Part shown: positions 25,201 through 36,954 of the stretch, one piece after another
How positions within the stretch are numbered: the stretch's first letter is position 1
Layout of the letters: each line of letters opens with the position of its first letter
Source: Rhynchospora pubera
Taxonomy: Eukaryota > Streptophyta > Magnoliopsida > Poales > Cyperaceae
DNA length: 64,000 nt
Assembly: GCA_028095005.1 (NCBI GenBank)
Contig: CM051459.1
Span: forward strand, 202,655,902 to 202,719,901
Direction: 5' to 3'
The notes under the pieces: model-generated
The model's database searches: none
Told to the model about the DNA's origin: nothing
The model's input: the letters and a program-made list of their open reading frames with translations, nothing else
Translations under genes and position numbers: made by a program

Positions 25201-26254
25201 AATCATATTATAGACATTTTAAAGAGTTTAAATGTAGATTATTGTGATGATGCCTTAGAATGAATCCATAATCGATTGGAAAGGCCAAATGATGCTCAGA
25301 ATTGCAGTATTTGCACTTTGTATGCGTAATTACCATATATAATATAATATTTTTTAGTAAATAACATATTAATCAAATTCTATACAGGTATAAAGTGTTT
25401 AAATATAGATTATTGTGATTAAATGACTCAGAATGAATCAGAAAACGATTGAAATGCTCAAATGATGCTCAGAATGAATCCTGAAATGATTGAAATGGTA
25501 AAAGTATGCTCAGAATTGCATTATTTCTACATTATATGTGTAATTACCATGTATAACACAATATTTTTGAATAAATAATATATGAATGTTATTCTGGACA
25601 GAAAGAAGAGTTTAAATGTAGATTATTGTGATGAAAGGTCTTAGAATGAATCCAGAAACGATTGAAATGCTCAAATGATGTTTAGAATTGCATTGTTTGC
25701 ACTTTATATGTGTAATTAACATATATAACCAAATCTTTTGTAATAAATAACAAATGAATCATATTCTAGACTGTGTAAAGAGTTGCAATGTAGATTATTG
25801 TATTGAAATGACTTAGAATGAATCTCGAAACAATTGAAATGGTCAAATGATGGTCAGAATTTCATTATTTGCATTTTATATGTGTAAATACCATGTATAA
25901 TCAAATCTTTTGTAATAAAGTACAAATAATTCATATGCTAGACTGTGCAAAGAGTTAAAACATAGATTATTGTGTTGAAATGACTTAGAATGAATCCATA
26001 AACGATTGAAATGGTAAAAGTATGCTCAGATTGCATTATTTCCACATTATATGCGTAATTACCATGTATAATACAATATTTCTGAATAAATAACATATGA
26101 ATCATATTCTAGACACTTTAAAGATTTTAAATTTGATTATTTTGATGAATTGCTATAGAATGAATCCAGAAACGGTTGAATATGGTCAAATGATGATCAG
26201 AATTGCATTATTTGCACTTTCTATGCGTAATTACCATGTATAATACAATCTTTT
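19260..26254. repeat. AT-rich satellite array (block 2b) with higher-order structure
   Basis: About 40 monomers of the 172-bp family. A distinctive variant (ATGTTGCTCTGAATTGC) occurs at 12961, 20004 and, with one change, 23916. The spacing is 3912 bp between the last two, and about 3.9 kb between the first two once the 3.14 kb LINE is removed. This shows a higher-order repeat of about 23 monomers. The array stops at the left LTR of the Ty3/gypsy element and resumes in phase at 35247. Confidence 0.93.
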
Positions 26255-28424
26255 TGTTATAACAGTAGCTTAATTCTAAACCAATACTAAAGAATAAACA
26301 TGATATGTTAGTCATTTAAGCATTCTGTCAAACACATAACAGTCATTCAAATGTTAACATATACAAATCCATTTAACACATGAGGTAATAGCCTAATCTA
26401 GCCGCCCAACTATTTACATAGCCGTAAGAGAAGTGTGGGCTACTGATTTCACACAAAATAATGTGCTAAAATGGTCAATAATCTCGGCCTTCTCTCAGGC
26501 ATTTCAACAAACACGTGTTGTTCTTGGTGAAACATGATTAGACATAGCCATTAATGCGGGAAGAAGATGGTAAAACTTTGCAACTGCATTGTGTGAACTT
26601 CTAGAAGCCGAAATCGGCTGTAAATAACATGTGTAAATTATGGGAGTTTGGTAGATGAAAACTTTAGCTATAAATAGAGGTTCATGGTTCTTCAAATCCT
26701 CAAACCAAATCAAAACCACTTTTAAACGAGTTCAGAGAGTTTGAGAGAGCGAGAAGGAGCTTGGGCAGGAGCGGGCTATAGCAGGAAGGGCGTACGGTGT
26801 CACCCCGAAGAGTTCGTCGTTAAGGTAGGGGCCGTCCCGACCTTTGCTTTTCCATTCTCTTCCTTTTGAATTTCAATCCCATTTGATTGTTTTGATCCAA
26901 AACAATATTAAGCAATAACTTATAATCAGTTAGAATAGATATGGAAATATAGTTGTATATGTTTTACCATGAAAATGAAAACATGTTGTTGACTGTTAAA
27001 AACGTGGGCTACTGTTTGGAGAAGAAAGAGCAGCGAATATTATAAGTATAAATAGTAAATATTTTAACATAAATCACTAAAGTCAAATAGTCCATTTGGT
27101 CGGCCTTGAGATGTTTAGGTGTTGTTGCATGTATTCTCAAGTTCGAATCCCACTCATGAAACTCATTTTTTTTGAAAATTCTGAAATTCCATTTTGATTT
27201 CCATGCATACTTTGAAATATCACAACTCTCTTATTTTAACTCCGATTTTAGTAAATTTTGATTCGTTGGAAAGCTGGTAAAAAGTTCTACAACCTTATTA
27301 TAACTTTATGAGTCAATATAAATATAATATATGTCATTTTGAATTTTGAAATCAAAGAATATAATGATGTTATATTCAAACAAATAATATTTCTTACTTT
27401 AAATATTCAACCTTGCTATTAGTAATTTATTTTGAGTAAAACTTATACATTAGAAAATCTTCAGAACTGATTACGATAATATTACTAGCATTTATGAGTA
27501 ATATGAGACTAGTATGTTCCATTTCATTAAATATTTAACGACTATATAAACAGTACGTTATTTATTTAAAAGCTTTATGCTATTTTTGTATGATTATAAA
27601 TTGGTGATATATGGAATTTATTAAGGTGAAAGTATGTTTTATGGGGAAGTCAATAAAATTGATGATTAAAATTACACACGAGGAGAACTGATTATATTTA
27701 ACCGGTACCTGGTTGGCGATTCCTTCGGGATTAGTAGTCCGTCAGACATGGCGGAAGTCGGTTCCTTCAGGGTGTTAGAAGGAACGTATTTCCACTGTGG
27801 CAGGTGGAAATGCCACTCCATCGGTGTTGGGAGTGCGAAATGGTTCCTAACTGACGTAGTCTGGATCCATTCCAAAGTGTGGCCAAAGTATGTTGATGAC
27901 GTTGGTTCCCCAAAAGATAAAGTACTTTTTATAATGATTATTAATTGGATTTTTATAAACTCCATAGGAAGTATACATTTTATTGTGTTGACAAATAGTT
28001 GAATTTTGATGCATTTCATTAAGTTGATTTATTAAATTATATAATCTTTGAATTTATCTCCGATTGACTTCCAGAGATTGGAAGTCGAGATTGTTCCTAC
28101 TGAGTTGAAAATTATACTCACCCCCATTTTTAATCCACAGAGACAGTGTCGGAGTAAGATTATTGCTAATAGCTGGAGCCGCTGCGTGGAGTTAATTTAG
28201 AAGTTATTTAGTTTTTATTTATGAGTAGTTTAAGATTATTTATTAGATATTATGAGAAGTTTGTTATATTAGTATCTTTTCCGCTGCGAGATTATAAACT
28301 CGTTTAGGGTCGGATGGACCTAATTTTGTATTTGAGACTTTATTATTTTAATGATGCTCAATTTATGATTGCTGTTAAGTTGTGTACATTCTGAGAAAAA
28401 AAAATGCTCTCTCGGGGTGTGACA
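26255..28424 (+). repeat. 5' LTR of the Tekay-like element
   Basis: The 2170-bp direct repeat is paired with 33078-35246. It starts TGTTAT and ends TGACA. A TATA box TATAAATAG (26669-26677) marks the U3 promoter. A tRNA-like stretch with TGGTCGGCC (about 27097) and a B-box-like AGTTCGAATCC (about 27132-27142), followed by a T-rich tract, lies within the LTR and may be an old SINE insertion carried by this lineage. Short open frames inside the LTR occur in both copies and have no recognisable domain. Confidence 0.96.
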
Positions 28425-28432
28425 GCTTTTAA

Positions 28433-28445
28433 TGGTATCAGAGCA
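28433..28445 (+). promoter_or_regulatory. Primer-binding site (initiator tRNA-Met)
   Basis: TGGTATCAGAGCA begins 8 nt after the 5' LTR end. It is complementary to the 3' end of plant initiator methionine tRNA, the usual primer for minus-strand synthesis in this group. Confidence 0.93.
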
Positions 28446-28527
28446 TAATTAAGATGATTTTGTCCTGGTGTCTCAAATATTTTAGTGAGTGACGTTTTAA
28501 CTAAGTTAAATACTATCCTATGTCGAT

Positions 28528-31500
28528 ATGGCTGGTAGGAGAAAGCGTACCGCACGTGTTCTTTTTGGTGCTGAAACACCACCTGTTGTCAACGGAAGGA
28601 TGAATTTGCATGCCAACCGTGCGACAGGAGTGACGGAAGGAGTTGTCCCTGATCCTACTCCAGAACATGATAGCAACTCGAATGCTCAGATGGGACGAAT
28701 GGACCAATTCATGGAATTACTCGAGCGACAACAACGAACACAGGATTCGTTGGTGCAATTAATTGGTCGTCAACAATCCTCAAGTGAAGTGTTCACCCCA
28801 ACTGGAGGAGCCAATGGAAAGCTGAATCAATTCAAGAGTTTGGGTCCAAAACCTTTCTCTGGTGGATCAGACCCTCTCATTTCAGAAAGATGGATTCGCC
28901 AAGTTGAGAAAACATTTGAGGCGATCAACTGTACTGACCAAGAAAAGGTTGCATTTGTGACCTTCGTCTTGGAAGGTAATGCAGATGCTTGGTGGAGTAC
29001 GAAAAGGCGAACTTTTGTAGATGATATTCCTATAACATGGGAGAATTTTCGCGAATCTTTTTACGAACAATACTTTCCTTTGAGTGTCCGAAATAAGAAG
29101 GCTGAAGAGTTTCTCACTATCACACAAGGTAGTAGAAGCGTACAAGAGTATGAAGAATCATTTAATGAACTATCTCGTTTTGCCCCTCATTTAATCGCAA
29201 CACGAGAATTAAAGGCGAAACATTTTGAGCGGGGACTCCATCCTGCAATTAAGGAGAAAGTGGCGGTATTTGAATTGACGGACTATGCCTTAGTAGTCAA
29301 TAAGGCATTGATTGTTGAAGAAAATCACAAGGCTCGACTACAGCGTGAAGGAAGGAATTTGAAGAATAACCAAAAGCAGAGGGTAGACAAGCGCTCGAAC
29401 CCACAGAAGAATGAAGTCATAGAGAAGAAGAGAGCAACATGCTTTAAGTGCGGCAAGCCAGACCACATGTCAAATGCATGTTCTTTCAACAAACCAGTTT
29501 GCTACAACTGTTATCAACCAGGGCATCTATCACGGGAATGTCCTAAGCAGAATCAAACCCAACACAAGAACAATCCGCAACAGAAGATGGGAGGTCATGC
29601 ACGAGTATTCGCACTAACTGAACAAGATGTTCAAGAATCAGGATCTGTTATCCAAGGTACAATTCTTATTTGTGATGTACCTGCTAGAATTTTGATTGAT
29701 CCCGGTTCCACACATTCATTTGTGTCACCTTCATTTGCACAAAAACTAGAAAGAAAACACGAATTCCTAGAAACTAAGTTGTTAGTTGGCACACCTGTCG
29801 GAGACTCTCTATTAACCGATCGTGTATTCAAATCTTGTGAGGTTAGAGTTGGAGAAGAATCAATGTTAGCAAACTTGATATTATTAGATTTTCGAGATTT
29901 TGATGCCATTCTAGGCATGGATTGGTTATTCACTTACCATGCTAGTGTTGATTGTTACCGAAAAATGGTTACATTCAATCCCCCAGGGCGTGTACCATTC
30001 AAATTAGTAGGAGAGAGGAAAGAAACCCCAATAATAATATCCGCAATTCAAGCCACTCAATTGTTGGCGAAAGGTTGCAAAGGATATTTGGCTTTCATAA
30101 CAGTAAATCAAAATGAAAAACTTGATATCCAAAACATACCTATAGTTAGAGAATTCCCTGATGTTTTCCCTGAAGATCTACCTGGATTACCACCGAATAG
30201 AGAGATAGAATTCACAATCGATCTTGTTGCCAACACAAAACCTATCTCAAAAGCACCATATCGAATGGCGCCTGTGGAGTTAGAGGAGTTAAAGAAGCAA
30301 CTGCAAGAGCTCTTAGATAAGGGCTTCATCCGTCCTAGTACATCACCGTGGGGTGCTCCGGTCCTTTTTGTTAAGAAGAAAGATGGCTCAATGAGATTGT
30401 GTATTGACTATCGACAACTCAACCAGGCGACTGTAAAGAACAAATACCCTCTCCCCCGAATTGATGATTTATTTGACCAACTTCAAGATACTCAGGTCTA
30501 TTCTAAAATAGATTTGAGATCTGGTTATCATCAACTAAAGATTCACGAAGAAGATGTCCCTAAAACTGCTTTTAGAACCCGATACGGACACTATGAATTC
30601 TTGGTTATGCCTTTTGGCTTGACCAATGCACCAGCTGCATTCATGGATCTCATGAATAGAGTGTTCCGACCTTATCTTGATCAGTTTGTTATCGTATTCA
30701 TTGATGACATTCTGATATATTCTAAAAGTCAAGAGGAACATGAACAACATTTAAGAATTGTTTTAGAGACACTAAGAAAAGAAAAACTTTATGCCAAACT
30801 AAGCAAATGTGATTTTTGGCTTAGTGAGGTAATGTTTTTGGGACATGTGATATCTAGTGCTGGGATATCTGTTGATCCAAAAAAGATAGAAGCGGTTTTA
30901 AGCTGGAAAAGACCAACTAATGTTTCAGAAATTCGGAGTTTTCTTGGTCTTGCTGGCTATTATAGGAGATTTGTAGAGGATTTTTCTAAAATAGCCGCAC
31001 CATTAACGAGATTAACCCAGAAGAATGTGAAGTTCGATTGGGGTGATGCTTGCGAAAGAAGTTTTGAAGAACTGAAAGCTAGATTGACCAGTGCACCAGT
31101 TTTGGTGATACCAACCGGTGGAGAAGGATTTGCGATCTATAGCGATGCATCTATCAATGGATTAGGATGTGTGCTAATGCAACATGGAAAGGTGGTGGCC
31201 TATGCCTCGCGACAATTGAAGAACCATGAGAAAAATTATCCCACTCATGATCTGGAACTTGCTGCCATTATCTTTGCCCTTAAAATTTGGAGACATTATC
31301 TTTATGGGCAAACTTTTGAGATATTCACAGATCATAAAAGTTTAAAATATATTTTCACTCAAAAGGAGATGAACATGAGACAAAGGAGATGGATGGACTT
31401 TTTAAAAGATTATGATTGTACAATCAAGTACCATCCAGGAAAGGCAAATGTAGTAGCAGATGCATTGAGTCGAAAGACTGCCGGTTATGCGGCAAATCTC

Positions 31501-33033
31501 TTAGTGCAAAAATGGAAAACGTTAGAAAGGATAAGTAATTTACACTTGAAAGCTGTAGCAGAAACTCATCATGGATTTTTGGCTAGTTTAAGAGCCGAAC
31601 CTGAACTTATCACTAAAATCAAGAAGTTTCAATTGGAAGACCCCTATTTACAATCAATTAAAGACGAGTTAATAAAAGGAGAGAAACTTGGATTTGAATT
31701 GGAAAATAAGAATATTGTCAAATTTCATGGTCGACTTTGTGTGCCTAATAATCTTGAATTAAAAATGAAGTTAATGGATGAAGCACACAAGTCCAAATTT
31801 GCAATACACCCAGGTAGTACCAAAATGTATAGGGATTTACGTGAGAAATTTTGGTGGAATGGAATGAAAAGAGATGTTGCAGAATACGTATCAAAATGTC
31901 TAGTATGCCAACAAGTGAAAGCAGAACATCAAGTACCTGCTGGAAAGTTACAAAACATTAGCATTCCAGAATGGAAATGGGAAAGAATAACAATGGATTT
32001 TGTAACAGGGTTACCAAGAACTAAGAAAGGATATGATGCGATATGGGTGATTGCGGATCGTTTAACTAAATCGGCTCATTTTATTCCAATTAAAGTGACA
32101 TATTCCATGGATAAGTTGGCCGAGCTTTATATCGAAGTGATTGTGAAACTCCATGGTGTTCCAGTTAGTATCATTTCAGATCGAGATCCCCGATTTACCT
32201 CAAACTTTTGGAAAAAGTTACATGAAGCTCTAGGGACTCGACTTCATTTTAGTACTGCTTTTCACCCCCAAACAGATGGACAATCTGAACGAACAATTCA
32301 AACATTAGAGGATTTATTGCGAGCATGTGTGCTAGAATTTTCTGGAAGTTGGGATACACATTTACCATTGGTAGAATTTTCATATAATAATAGTTATCAT
32401 TCTAGTATACAAATGGCTCCATATGAAGCACTCTATGGTCGAAAATGTCGATCTCCAGTATGTTGGGATGAAGTAGGAGAAAAGAAATTACTTGGGCCAG
32501 AGATGGTACAGATGGCTAATGAAAAGGTGCAACTCATTAGAAAACGATTACTAGCAGCACAAAGCAGACAAAAGAGTTATGCAGATAAGAAAAGATGTGA
32601 CACTGAATACAAAATAGGAGAACATGTATTTCTTAAGGTGTCACCTTCTAAAGGAGTAATGAGGTTTGGAAAGAAAGGCAAACTTGCACCCAGATATGTC
32701 GGTCCATTTGAAATTTTGGAAAGAATTGGACCGGTTGCCTACAGAATTGCTTTGCCACCGTCTTTGGCAAATATCCATAATGTTTTTCATGTGTCGCTTC
32801 TAAAGAAATATGTTTCAGATCCATCTCATGTTCTTACGTATGAACCCCTAAATGTACGTGAGGATGTGAGTTATGTGGAACAACCAGCTCAAATCTTAGA
32901 TCGAAAGGAGCATGTGTTGCGTAATAAGGTGATATCATTAGTGAAAGTGCGCTGGCAACACCACAATGATAATGAAGCAACTTGGGAACGTGAAGATGAA
33001 GTTCGAGAGAAGTATCCATATCTCTTCATTTAA
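28528..33033 (+). CDS. Gag-Pol polyprotein of a Tekay-like chromovirus
   Basis: This is one uninterrupted 1501-residue ORF that starts at the first ATG after the primer site. Gag spans roughly residues 1-300 and includes KPFSGGSDP and GNADAWWST. Two CCHC zinc knuckles start at Cys305 ([14 protein letters not shown]) and Cys325 ([14 protein letters not shown]). The protease region has DPGSTHSF at 391, where the family norm is D-S/T-G, so the usual Ser/Thr after the catalytic Asp is Pro. The reverse transcriptase carries FIDD with Asp726/727. RNase H begins near [10 protein letters not shown]. Integrase has an HHCC finger (near His1094) and catalytic D1157, D1218, E1254, giving a D35E spacing. 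The C-terminus ([16 protein letters not shown]) is the chromodomain-like tail that guides chromoviruses to chromatin. The frame is fully intact. Confidence 0.97.
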   Translation: MAGRRKRTARVLFGAETPPVVNGRMNLHANRATGVTEGVVPDPTPEHDSNSNAQMGRMDQFMELLERQQRTQDSLVQLIGRQQSSSEVFTPTGGANGKLNQFKSLGPKPFSGGSDPLISERWIRQVEKTFEAINCTDQEKVAFVTFVLEGNADAWWSTKRRTFVDDIPITWENFRESFYEQYFPLSVRNKKAEEFLTITQGSRSVQEYEESFNELSRFAPHLIATRELKAKHFERGLHPAIKEKVAVFELTDYALVVNKALIVEENHKARLQREGRNLKNNQKQRVDKRSNPQKNEVIEKKRATCFKCGKPDHMSNACSFNKPVCYNCYQPGHLSRECPKQNQTQHKNNPQQKMGGHARVFALTEQDVQESGSVIQGTILICDVPARILIDPGSTHSFVSPSFAQKLERKHEFLETKLLVGTPVGDSLLTDRVFKSCEVRVGEESMLANLILLDFRDFDAILGMDWLFTYHASVDCYRKMVTFNPPGRVPFKLVGERKETPIIISAIQATQLLAKGCKGYLAFITVNQNEKLDIQNIPIVREFPDVFPEDLPGLPPNREIEFTIDLVANTKPISKAPYRMAPVELEELKKQLQELLDKGFIRPSTSPWGAPVLFVKKKDGSMRLCIDYRQLNQATVKNKYPLPRIDDLFDQLQDTQVYSKIDLRSGYHQLKIHEEDVPKTAFRTRYGHYEFLVMPFGLTNAPAAFMDLMNRVFRPYLDQFVIVFIDDILIYSKSQEEHEQHLRIVLETLRKEKLYAKLSKCDFWLSEVMFLGHVISSAGISVDPKKIEAVLSWKRPTNVSEIRSFLGLAGYYRRFVEDFSKIAAPLTRLTQKNVKFDWGDACERSFEELKARLTSAPVLVIPTGGEGFAIYSDASINGLGCVLMQHGKVVAYASRQLKNHEKNYPTHDLELAAIIFALKIWRHYLYGQTFEIFTDHKSLKYIFTQKEMNMRQRRWMDFLKDYDCTIKYHPGKANVVADALSRKTAGYAANLLVQKWKTLERISNLHLKAVAETHHGFLASLRAEPELITKIKKFQLEDPYLQSIKDELIKGEKLGFELENKNIVKFHGRLCVPNNLELKMKLMDEAHKSKFAIHPGSTKMYRDLREKFWWNGMKRDVAEYVSKCLVCQQVKAEHQVPAGKLQNISIPEWKWERITMDFVTGLPRTKKGYDAIWVIADRLTKSAHFIPIKVTYSMDKLAELYIEVIVKLHGVPVSIISDRDPRFTSNFWKKLHEALGTRLHFSTAFHPQTDGQSERTIQTLEDLLRACVLEFSGSWDTHLPLVEFSYNNSYHSSIQMAPYEALYGRKCRSPVCWDEVGEKKLLGPEMVQMANEKVQLIRKRLLAAQSRQKSYADKKRCDTEYKIGEHVFLKVSPSKGVMRFGKKGKLAPRYVGPFEILERIGPVAYRIALPPSLANIHNVFHVSLLKKYVSDPSHVLTYEPLNVREDVSYVEQPAQILDRKEHVLRNKVISLVKVRWQHHNDNEATWEREDEVREKYPYLFI

Positions 33034-33061
33034 GGTATGTCAAATTTCGAGGACGAAATTT

Positions 33062-33077
33062 CTTAAGGGGGGAAGGA
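33062..33077 (+). promoter_or_regulatory. Polypurine tract
   Basis: The purine-rich AAGGGGGGAAGGA directly abuts the 3' LTR start at 33078, the standard primer for plus-strand synthesis. Confidence 0.92.
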
Positions 33078-35246
33078 TGTTATAACAGTAGCTTAATTCT
33101 AAACCAATACTAAAGAATAAACATGATATGTTAGTCATTTAAGCATTCTGTCAAACACATAACAGTCATTCAAATGTTAACATATACAAATCCATTTAAC
33201 ACATGAGGTAATAGCCTAATCTAGCCGCCCAACTATTTACATAGCCGTAAGAGAAGTGTGGGCTACTGATTTCACACAAAATAATGTGCTAAAATGGTCA
33301 ATAATCTCGGCCTTCTCTCAGGCATTTCAACAAACACGTGTTGTTCTTGGTGAAACATGATTAGACATAGCCATTAATGCGGGAAGAAGATGGTAAAACT
33401 TTGCAACTGCATTGTGTGAACTTCTAGAAGCCGAAATCGGCTGTAAATAACATGTGTAAATTATGGGAGTTTGGTAGATGAAAACTTTAGCTATAAATAG
33501 AGGTTCATGGTTCATCAAATCCTCAAACCAAATCAAAACCACTTTTAAACGAGTTCAGAGAGTTTGAGAGAGCGAGAAGGAGCTTGGGCAGGAGCGGGCT
33601 ATAGCAGGAAGGGCGTACGGTGTCACCCCGAAGAGTTCGTCGTTAAGGTAGGGGCCGTCCCGACCTTTGCTTTTCCATTCTCTTCCTTTTGAATTTCAAT
33701 CCCATTTGATTGTTTTGATCCAAAACAATATTAAGCAATAACTTATAATCAGTTAGAATAGATATGGAAATATAGTTGTATATGTTTTACCATGAAAATG
33801 AAAACATGTTGTTGACTGTTAAAAACGTGGGCTGCTGTTTGGAGAAGAAAGAGCAGCGAATATTATAAGTATAAATAGTAAATATTTTAACATAAATCAC
33901 TAAAGTCAAATAGTCCATTTGGTCGGCCTTGAGATGCTTAGGTGTTGTTGCATGTATTCTCAAGTTCGAATCCCACTCATGAAACTCATTTTTTTGAAAA
34001 TTCTGAAATTCCATTTTGATTTCCATGCATACTTTGAAATATCACAACTCTCTTATTTTTACTCCGATTTTAGTAAATTTTGATTCGTTGGAAAGCTGGT
34101 AAAAAGTTCTACAACCTTATTATAACTTTATGAGTCAATATAAATATAATATATGTCATTTTGAATTTTGAAATCAAAGAATATAATGATGTTATATTCA
34201 AACAAATAATATTTCTTACTTTAAATATTCAACCTTGCTATTAGTAATTTATTTTGAGTAAAACTTATACATTAGAAAATCTTCAGAACTGATTACGATA
34301 ATATTACTAGCATTTATGAGTAATATGAGACTAGTATGTTCCATTTCATTAAATATTTAACGACTATATAAACAGTACGTTATTTATTTAAAAGCTTTAT
34401 GCTATTTTTGTATGATTATAAATTGGTGATATATGGAATTTATTAAGGTGAAAGTATGTTTTATGGGGAAGTCAATAAAATTGATGATTAAAATTACACA
34501 CGAGGAGAACTGATTATATTTAACCGCTACCTGGTTGGCGATTCCTTCGGGATTAGTAGTCCGTCAGACGTGGCGGAAGTCGGTTCCTTCAGGGTGTTAG
34601 AAGGAACGTATTTCCACTGTGGCAGGTGGAAATGCCACTCCATCGGTGTTGGGAGTGCGAAATGGTTCCTAACTGACGTAGTCTGGATCCATTCCAAAGT
34701 GTGGCCAAAGTATGTTGATGACGTTGGTTCCCCAAAAGATAAAGTACTTTTTATAATGATTATTAATTGGATTTTTATAAACTCCATAGGAAGTATACAT
34801 TTTATTGTGTTGACAAATAGTTGAATTTTGATGCATTTCATTAAGTTGATTTATTAAATTATATAATCTTTGAATTTATCTCCGATTGACTTCCAGAGAT
34901 TGGAAGTCGAGATTGTTCCTACTGAGTTGAAAATTATACTCACCCCCATTTTTAATCCACAGAGACAGTGTCGGAGTAAGATTATTGCTAATAGCTGGAG
35001 CCGCTGCGTGGAGTTAATTTAGAAGTTATTTAGTTTTTATTTATGAGTAGTTTAAGATTATTTATTAGATATTATGAGAAGTTTGTTATATTAGTATCTT
35101 TTCCGCTGCGAGATTATAAACTCGTTTAGGGTCGGATGGACCTAATTTTGTATTTGAGACTTTATTATTTTAATGATGCTCAATTTATGATTGCTGTTAA
35201 GTTGTGTACATTCTGAGAAAAAAAAATGCTCTCTCGGGGTGTGACA
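33078..35246 (+). repeat. 3' LTR of the Tekay-like element
   Basis: This 2169-bp LTR is almost identical to the 5' LTR. Differences seen by eye are single-base changes in GGTTC(T/A)TC, GGGCT(A/G)CTG, GATG(T/C)TTAGG, TATTTT(A/T)ACTCC, AACCG(G/C)TACC and CAGAC(A/G)TGG, plus one T fewer in an oligo-T run. The TATA box is at 33492-33500. Confidence 0.96.
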
Positions 35247-36154
35247 CTTTTTGAATAAATAACATATGAATCAAATTCTATATAGTATAAAGAGTTTAAA
35301 TGTAGATTATTATAATGAAATGACTTAGAATGAATCAAGAAACGATTGAAATGCTCAAATAATGCTCTAAATTGCATTATTTGCACTCTATATGCGTAAT
35401 TACCATGTATAATCCAATATTTTTGAATAAATAATATATGAATCATATTCTAGACAGTATGAAGAGTTTAAATGCAGATTATTGTGATGAAAGGACTTAG
35501 AATAGATTCAGAAACGATTGAAATGCTCAAATGATACTCAGAATTGCATTATTTGCAATTTATATGCGTAATTAGCATATATAATATAATCTTTTTTAGT
35601 AAATAATATATAAATCATATTCTATACAGCGTAAAGGGTTGAAATGTAGATAATTGTGTTGAAATGAATGAATCCAGAAATGATTGAAATAGTCAAATGA
35701 TGATCAAAATTACATTATTTGCACTTTATATGTGTAATTACCGAAATGCTCTAATAATGCTCAAAATTGCATTATTTGCACTCTATATGCGTAATTACCA
35801 TGTATAATCCAATATTTTTGAATAAATAATATATGAATCATATTCTAGACAGTATGAAGAGTTTAAATGCAGATTATTGTGATGAAAGGACTTAGAATAG
35901 ATCCAGAAACGATTGAAATGCTCAAATGATACTCAGAATTGCATTATTTGCAATTTATATGCTTAATTAGCATATATAATATAATCTTTTTGAGTAAATA
36001 ATATATGAATCATATTCTATACAGCGTAAAGGGTTGAAATGTAGATAATTGTGTTATGTAGATAATTGTGTTGAAATGAATGAATCCAGAAATGATTGAA
36101 ATAATCAAATGATGATCAAGATTACATTATTTGCACTTTATATGTGTAATTACC
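35247..36154. repeat. AT-rich satellite (block 3a) with a local duplication
   Basis: The satellite resumes in phase with 26254. A segment of about 398 bp starting near 35348 is repeated almost exactly from about 35746, including rare variants such as GCAGATTATTGTGATGAAAGG and an out-of-register junction at about 35742. The duplication is recent and does not respect monomer boundaries. Confidence 0.92.
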
Positions 36155-36954
36155 CAGATACGGCAATTTAACAACGTATCTCGTGTCGGACTCGTGCCGG
36201 GCACGCGAATCGGATTCGCGTGCGACACGTGCCATATCTGAATATTTAATCTTTTTTACTTGCTGGATACGGTCAAGGACACGGTTGGATACGCGTATTA
36301 CGTTAAAGAACACTAGCTGCCGCGCGCACCACGTGCATTTCGTCCATCTCGTCTGTTCCGCACAGTAACTCAAGGTTTATATACTATCTATATCTAAGGT
36401 GAAAACTCTTTGTGGGACCACCGAATCCTCATCCGCTCCCGCGCAGGACCGTCCAGCGCAGCCTACGAACCGTCCGATCTGATCTGGAAGGTTCGGGCCT
36501 ATCAATCTAGTTACATGCACGGGGCTCCCTTTGCCATTGCGATTAAATCAGACGGCTGTGATTCCTGCGCTGCACGATCTCGCGCGGGACTGGATTTCAT
36601 TTCCTAACTTGTCAACTAAAACCGGACAGAATGCTTGTGCCTTATTGGGCCGGGCTGTGGATGGTAAAACAATTCAAAAACGAGAACTGAAATTGTGGCA
36701 GTGTGATGACCTTCACCTTCTCTAAAGCAAATCAAACGTTTATTTATTTAATAACATATATATACATTAACAGTCAATAATATAACTTTAATAAAATCAT
36801 ATTAATAAAATATATAATTGGTTGTTTTAATTAAAAATATATTATTTTTATTATTTTATATATACAACCGTATCCGAGTTTTTTGAAAAATGTCGTATCC
36901 CCGCATCCGCACCGTATCTGATACGATACCCGCACCCGCACCCAAGTAACATAG
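36155..36954. mobile_element. GC-rich non-autonomous insertion with 9-bp target duplication
   Basis: The satellite word GTAATTACC occurs on both sides (36146-36154 and 36955-36963) and the satellite continues uninterrupted after it, so these 800 bp are an insertion with a 9-bp (or 8-bp) target duplication. The left part carries GATACGG motifs and the right part CCGTATC motifs, i.e. inverted subterminal repeats. A near-perfect palindrome (GCACGCGAATC / GATTCGCGTGC, 36201-36223) lies near the left end. True terminal inverted repeats are not clear. The TSD size suggests a Mutator-like or hAT-like non-autonomous DNA transposon, but the class is unproven. No coding sequence is present. Its interior (about 36440-36600) resembles the reverse complement of about 54500-54740, upstream of RNR1. 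Confidence 0.72.

Larger units (their letters stand above)
26255..35246 (+). mobile_element. Complete Ty3/gypsy LTR retrotransposon, Tekay-like chromovirus
   Basis: The 8992-bp element is flanked by a 5-bp target duplication CTTTT (26250-26254 and 35247-35251) in a satellite monomer. It has two long LTRs beginning TGTTATAAC and ending GTGTGACA, a primer-binding site complementary to initiator tRNA-Met, one 1501-codon gag-pol ORF and a polypurine tract. Domain order (gag, zinc knuckles, protease, RT, RNase H, integrase, chromodomain-like tail), long LTRs and a single ORF fit the Tekay (Del) clade. By eye the two LTRs differ at six bases and one 1-bp indel over about 2170 bp (about 0.3 percent), so the insertion is very recent. 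All parts look intact, apart from an unusual protease motif noted with the ORF. Confidence 0.96.

Noticed and set aside
8667..26254. CRISPR-like direct repeats
   Set aside because: Repeat units are contiguous 172-bp monomers without spacers in a plant genome; this is satellite DNA.
27672..28019. Overlapping ORFs on both strands in the LTRs (also 34527-34841)
   Set aside because: They occur identically in both LTRs, have no domain, and belong to U3/R/U5 sequence.
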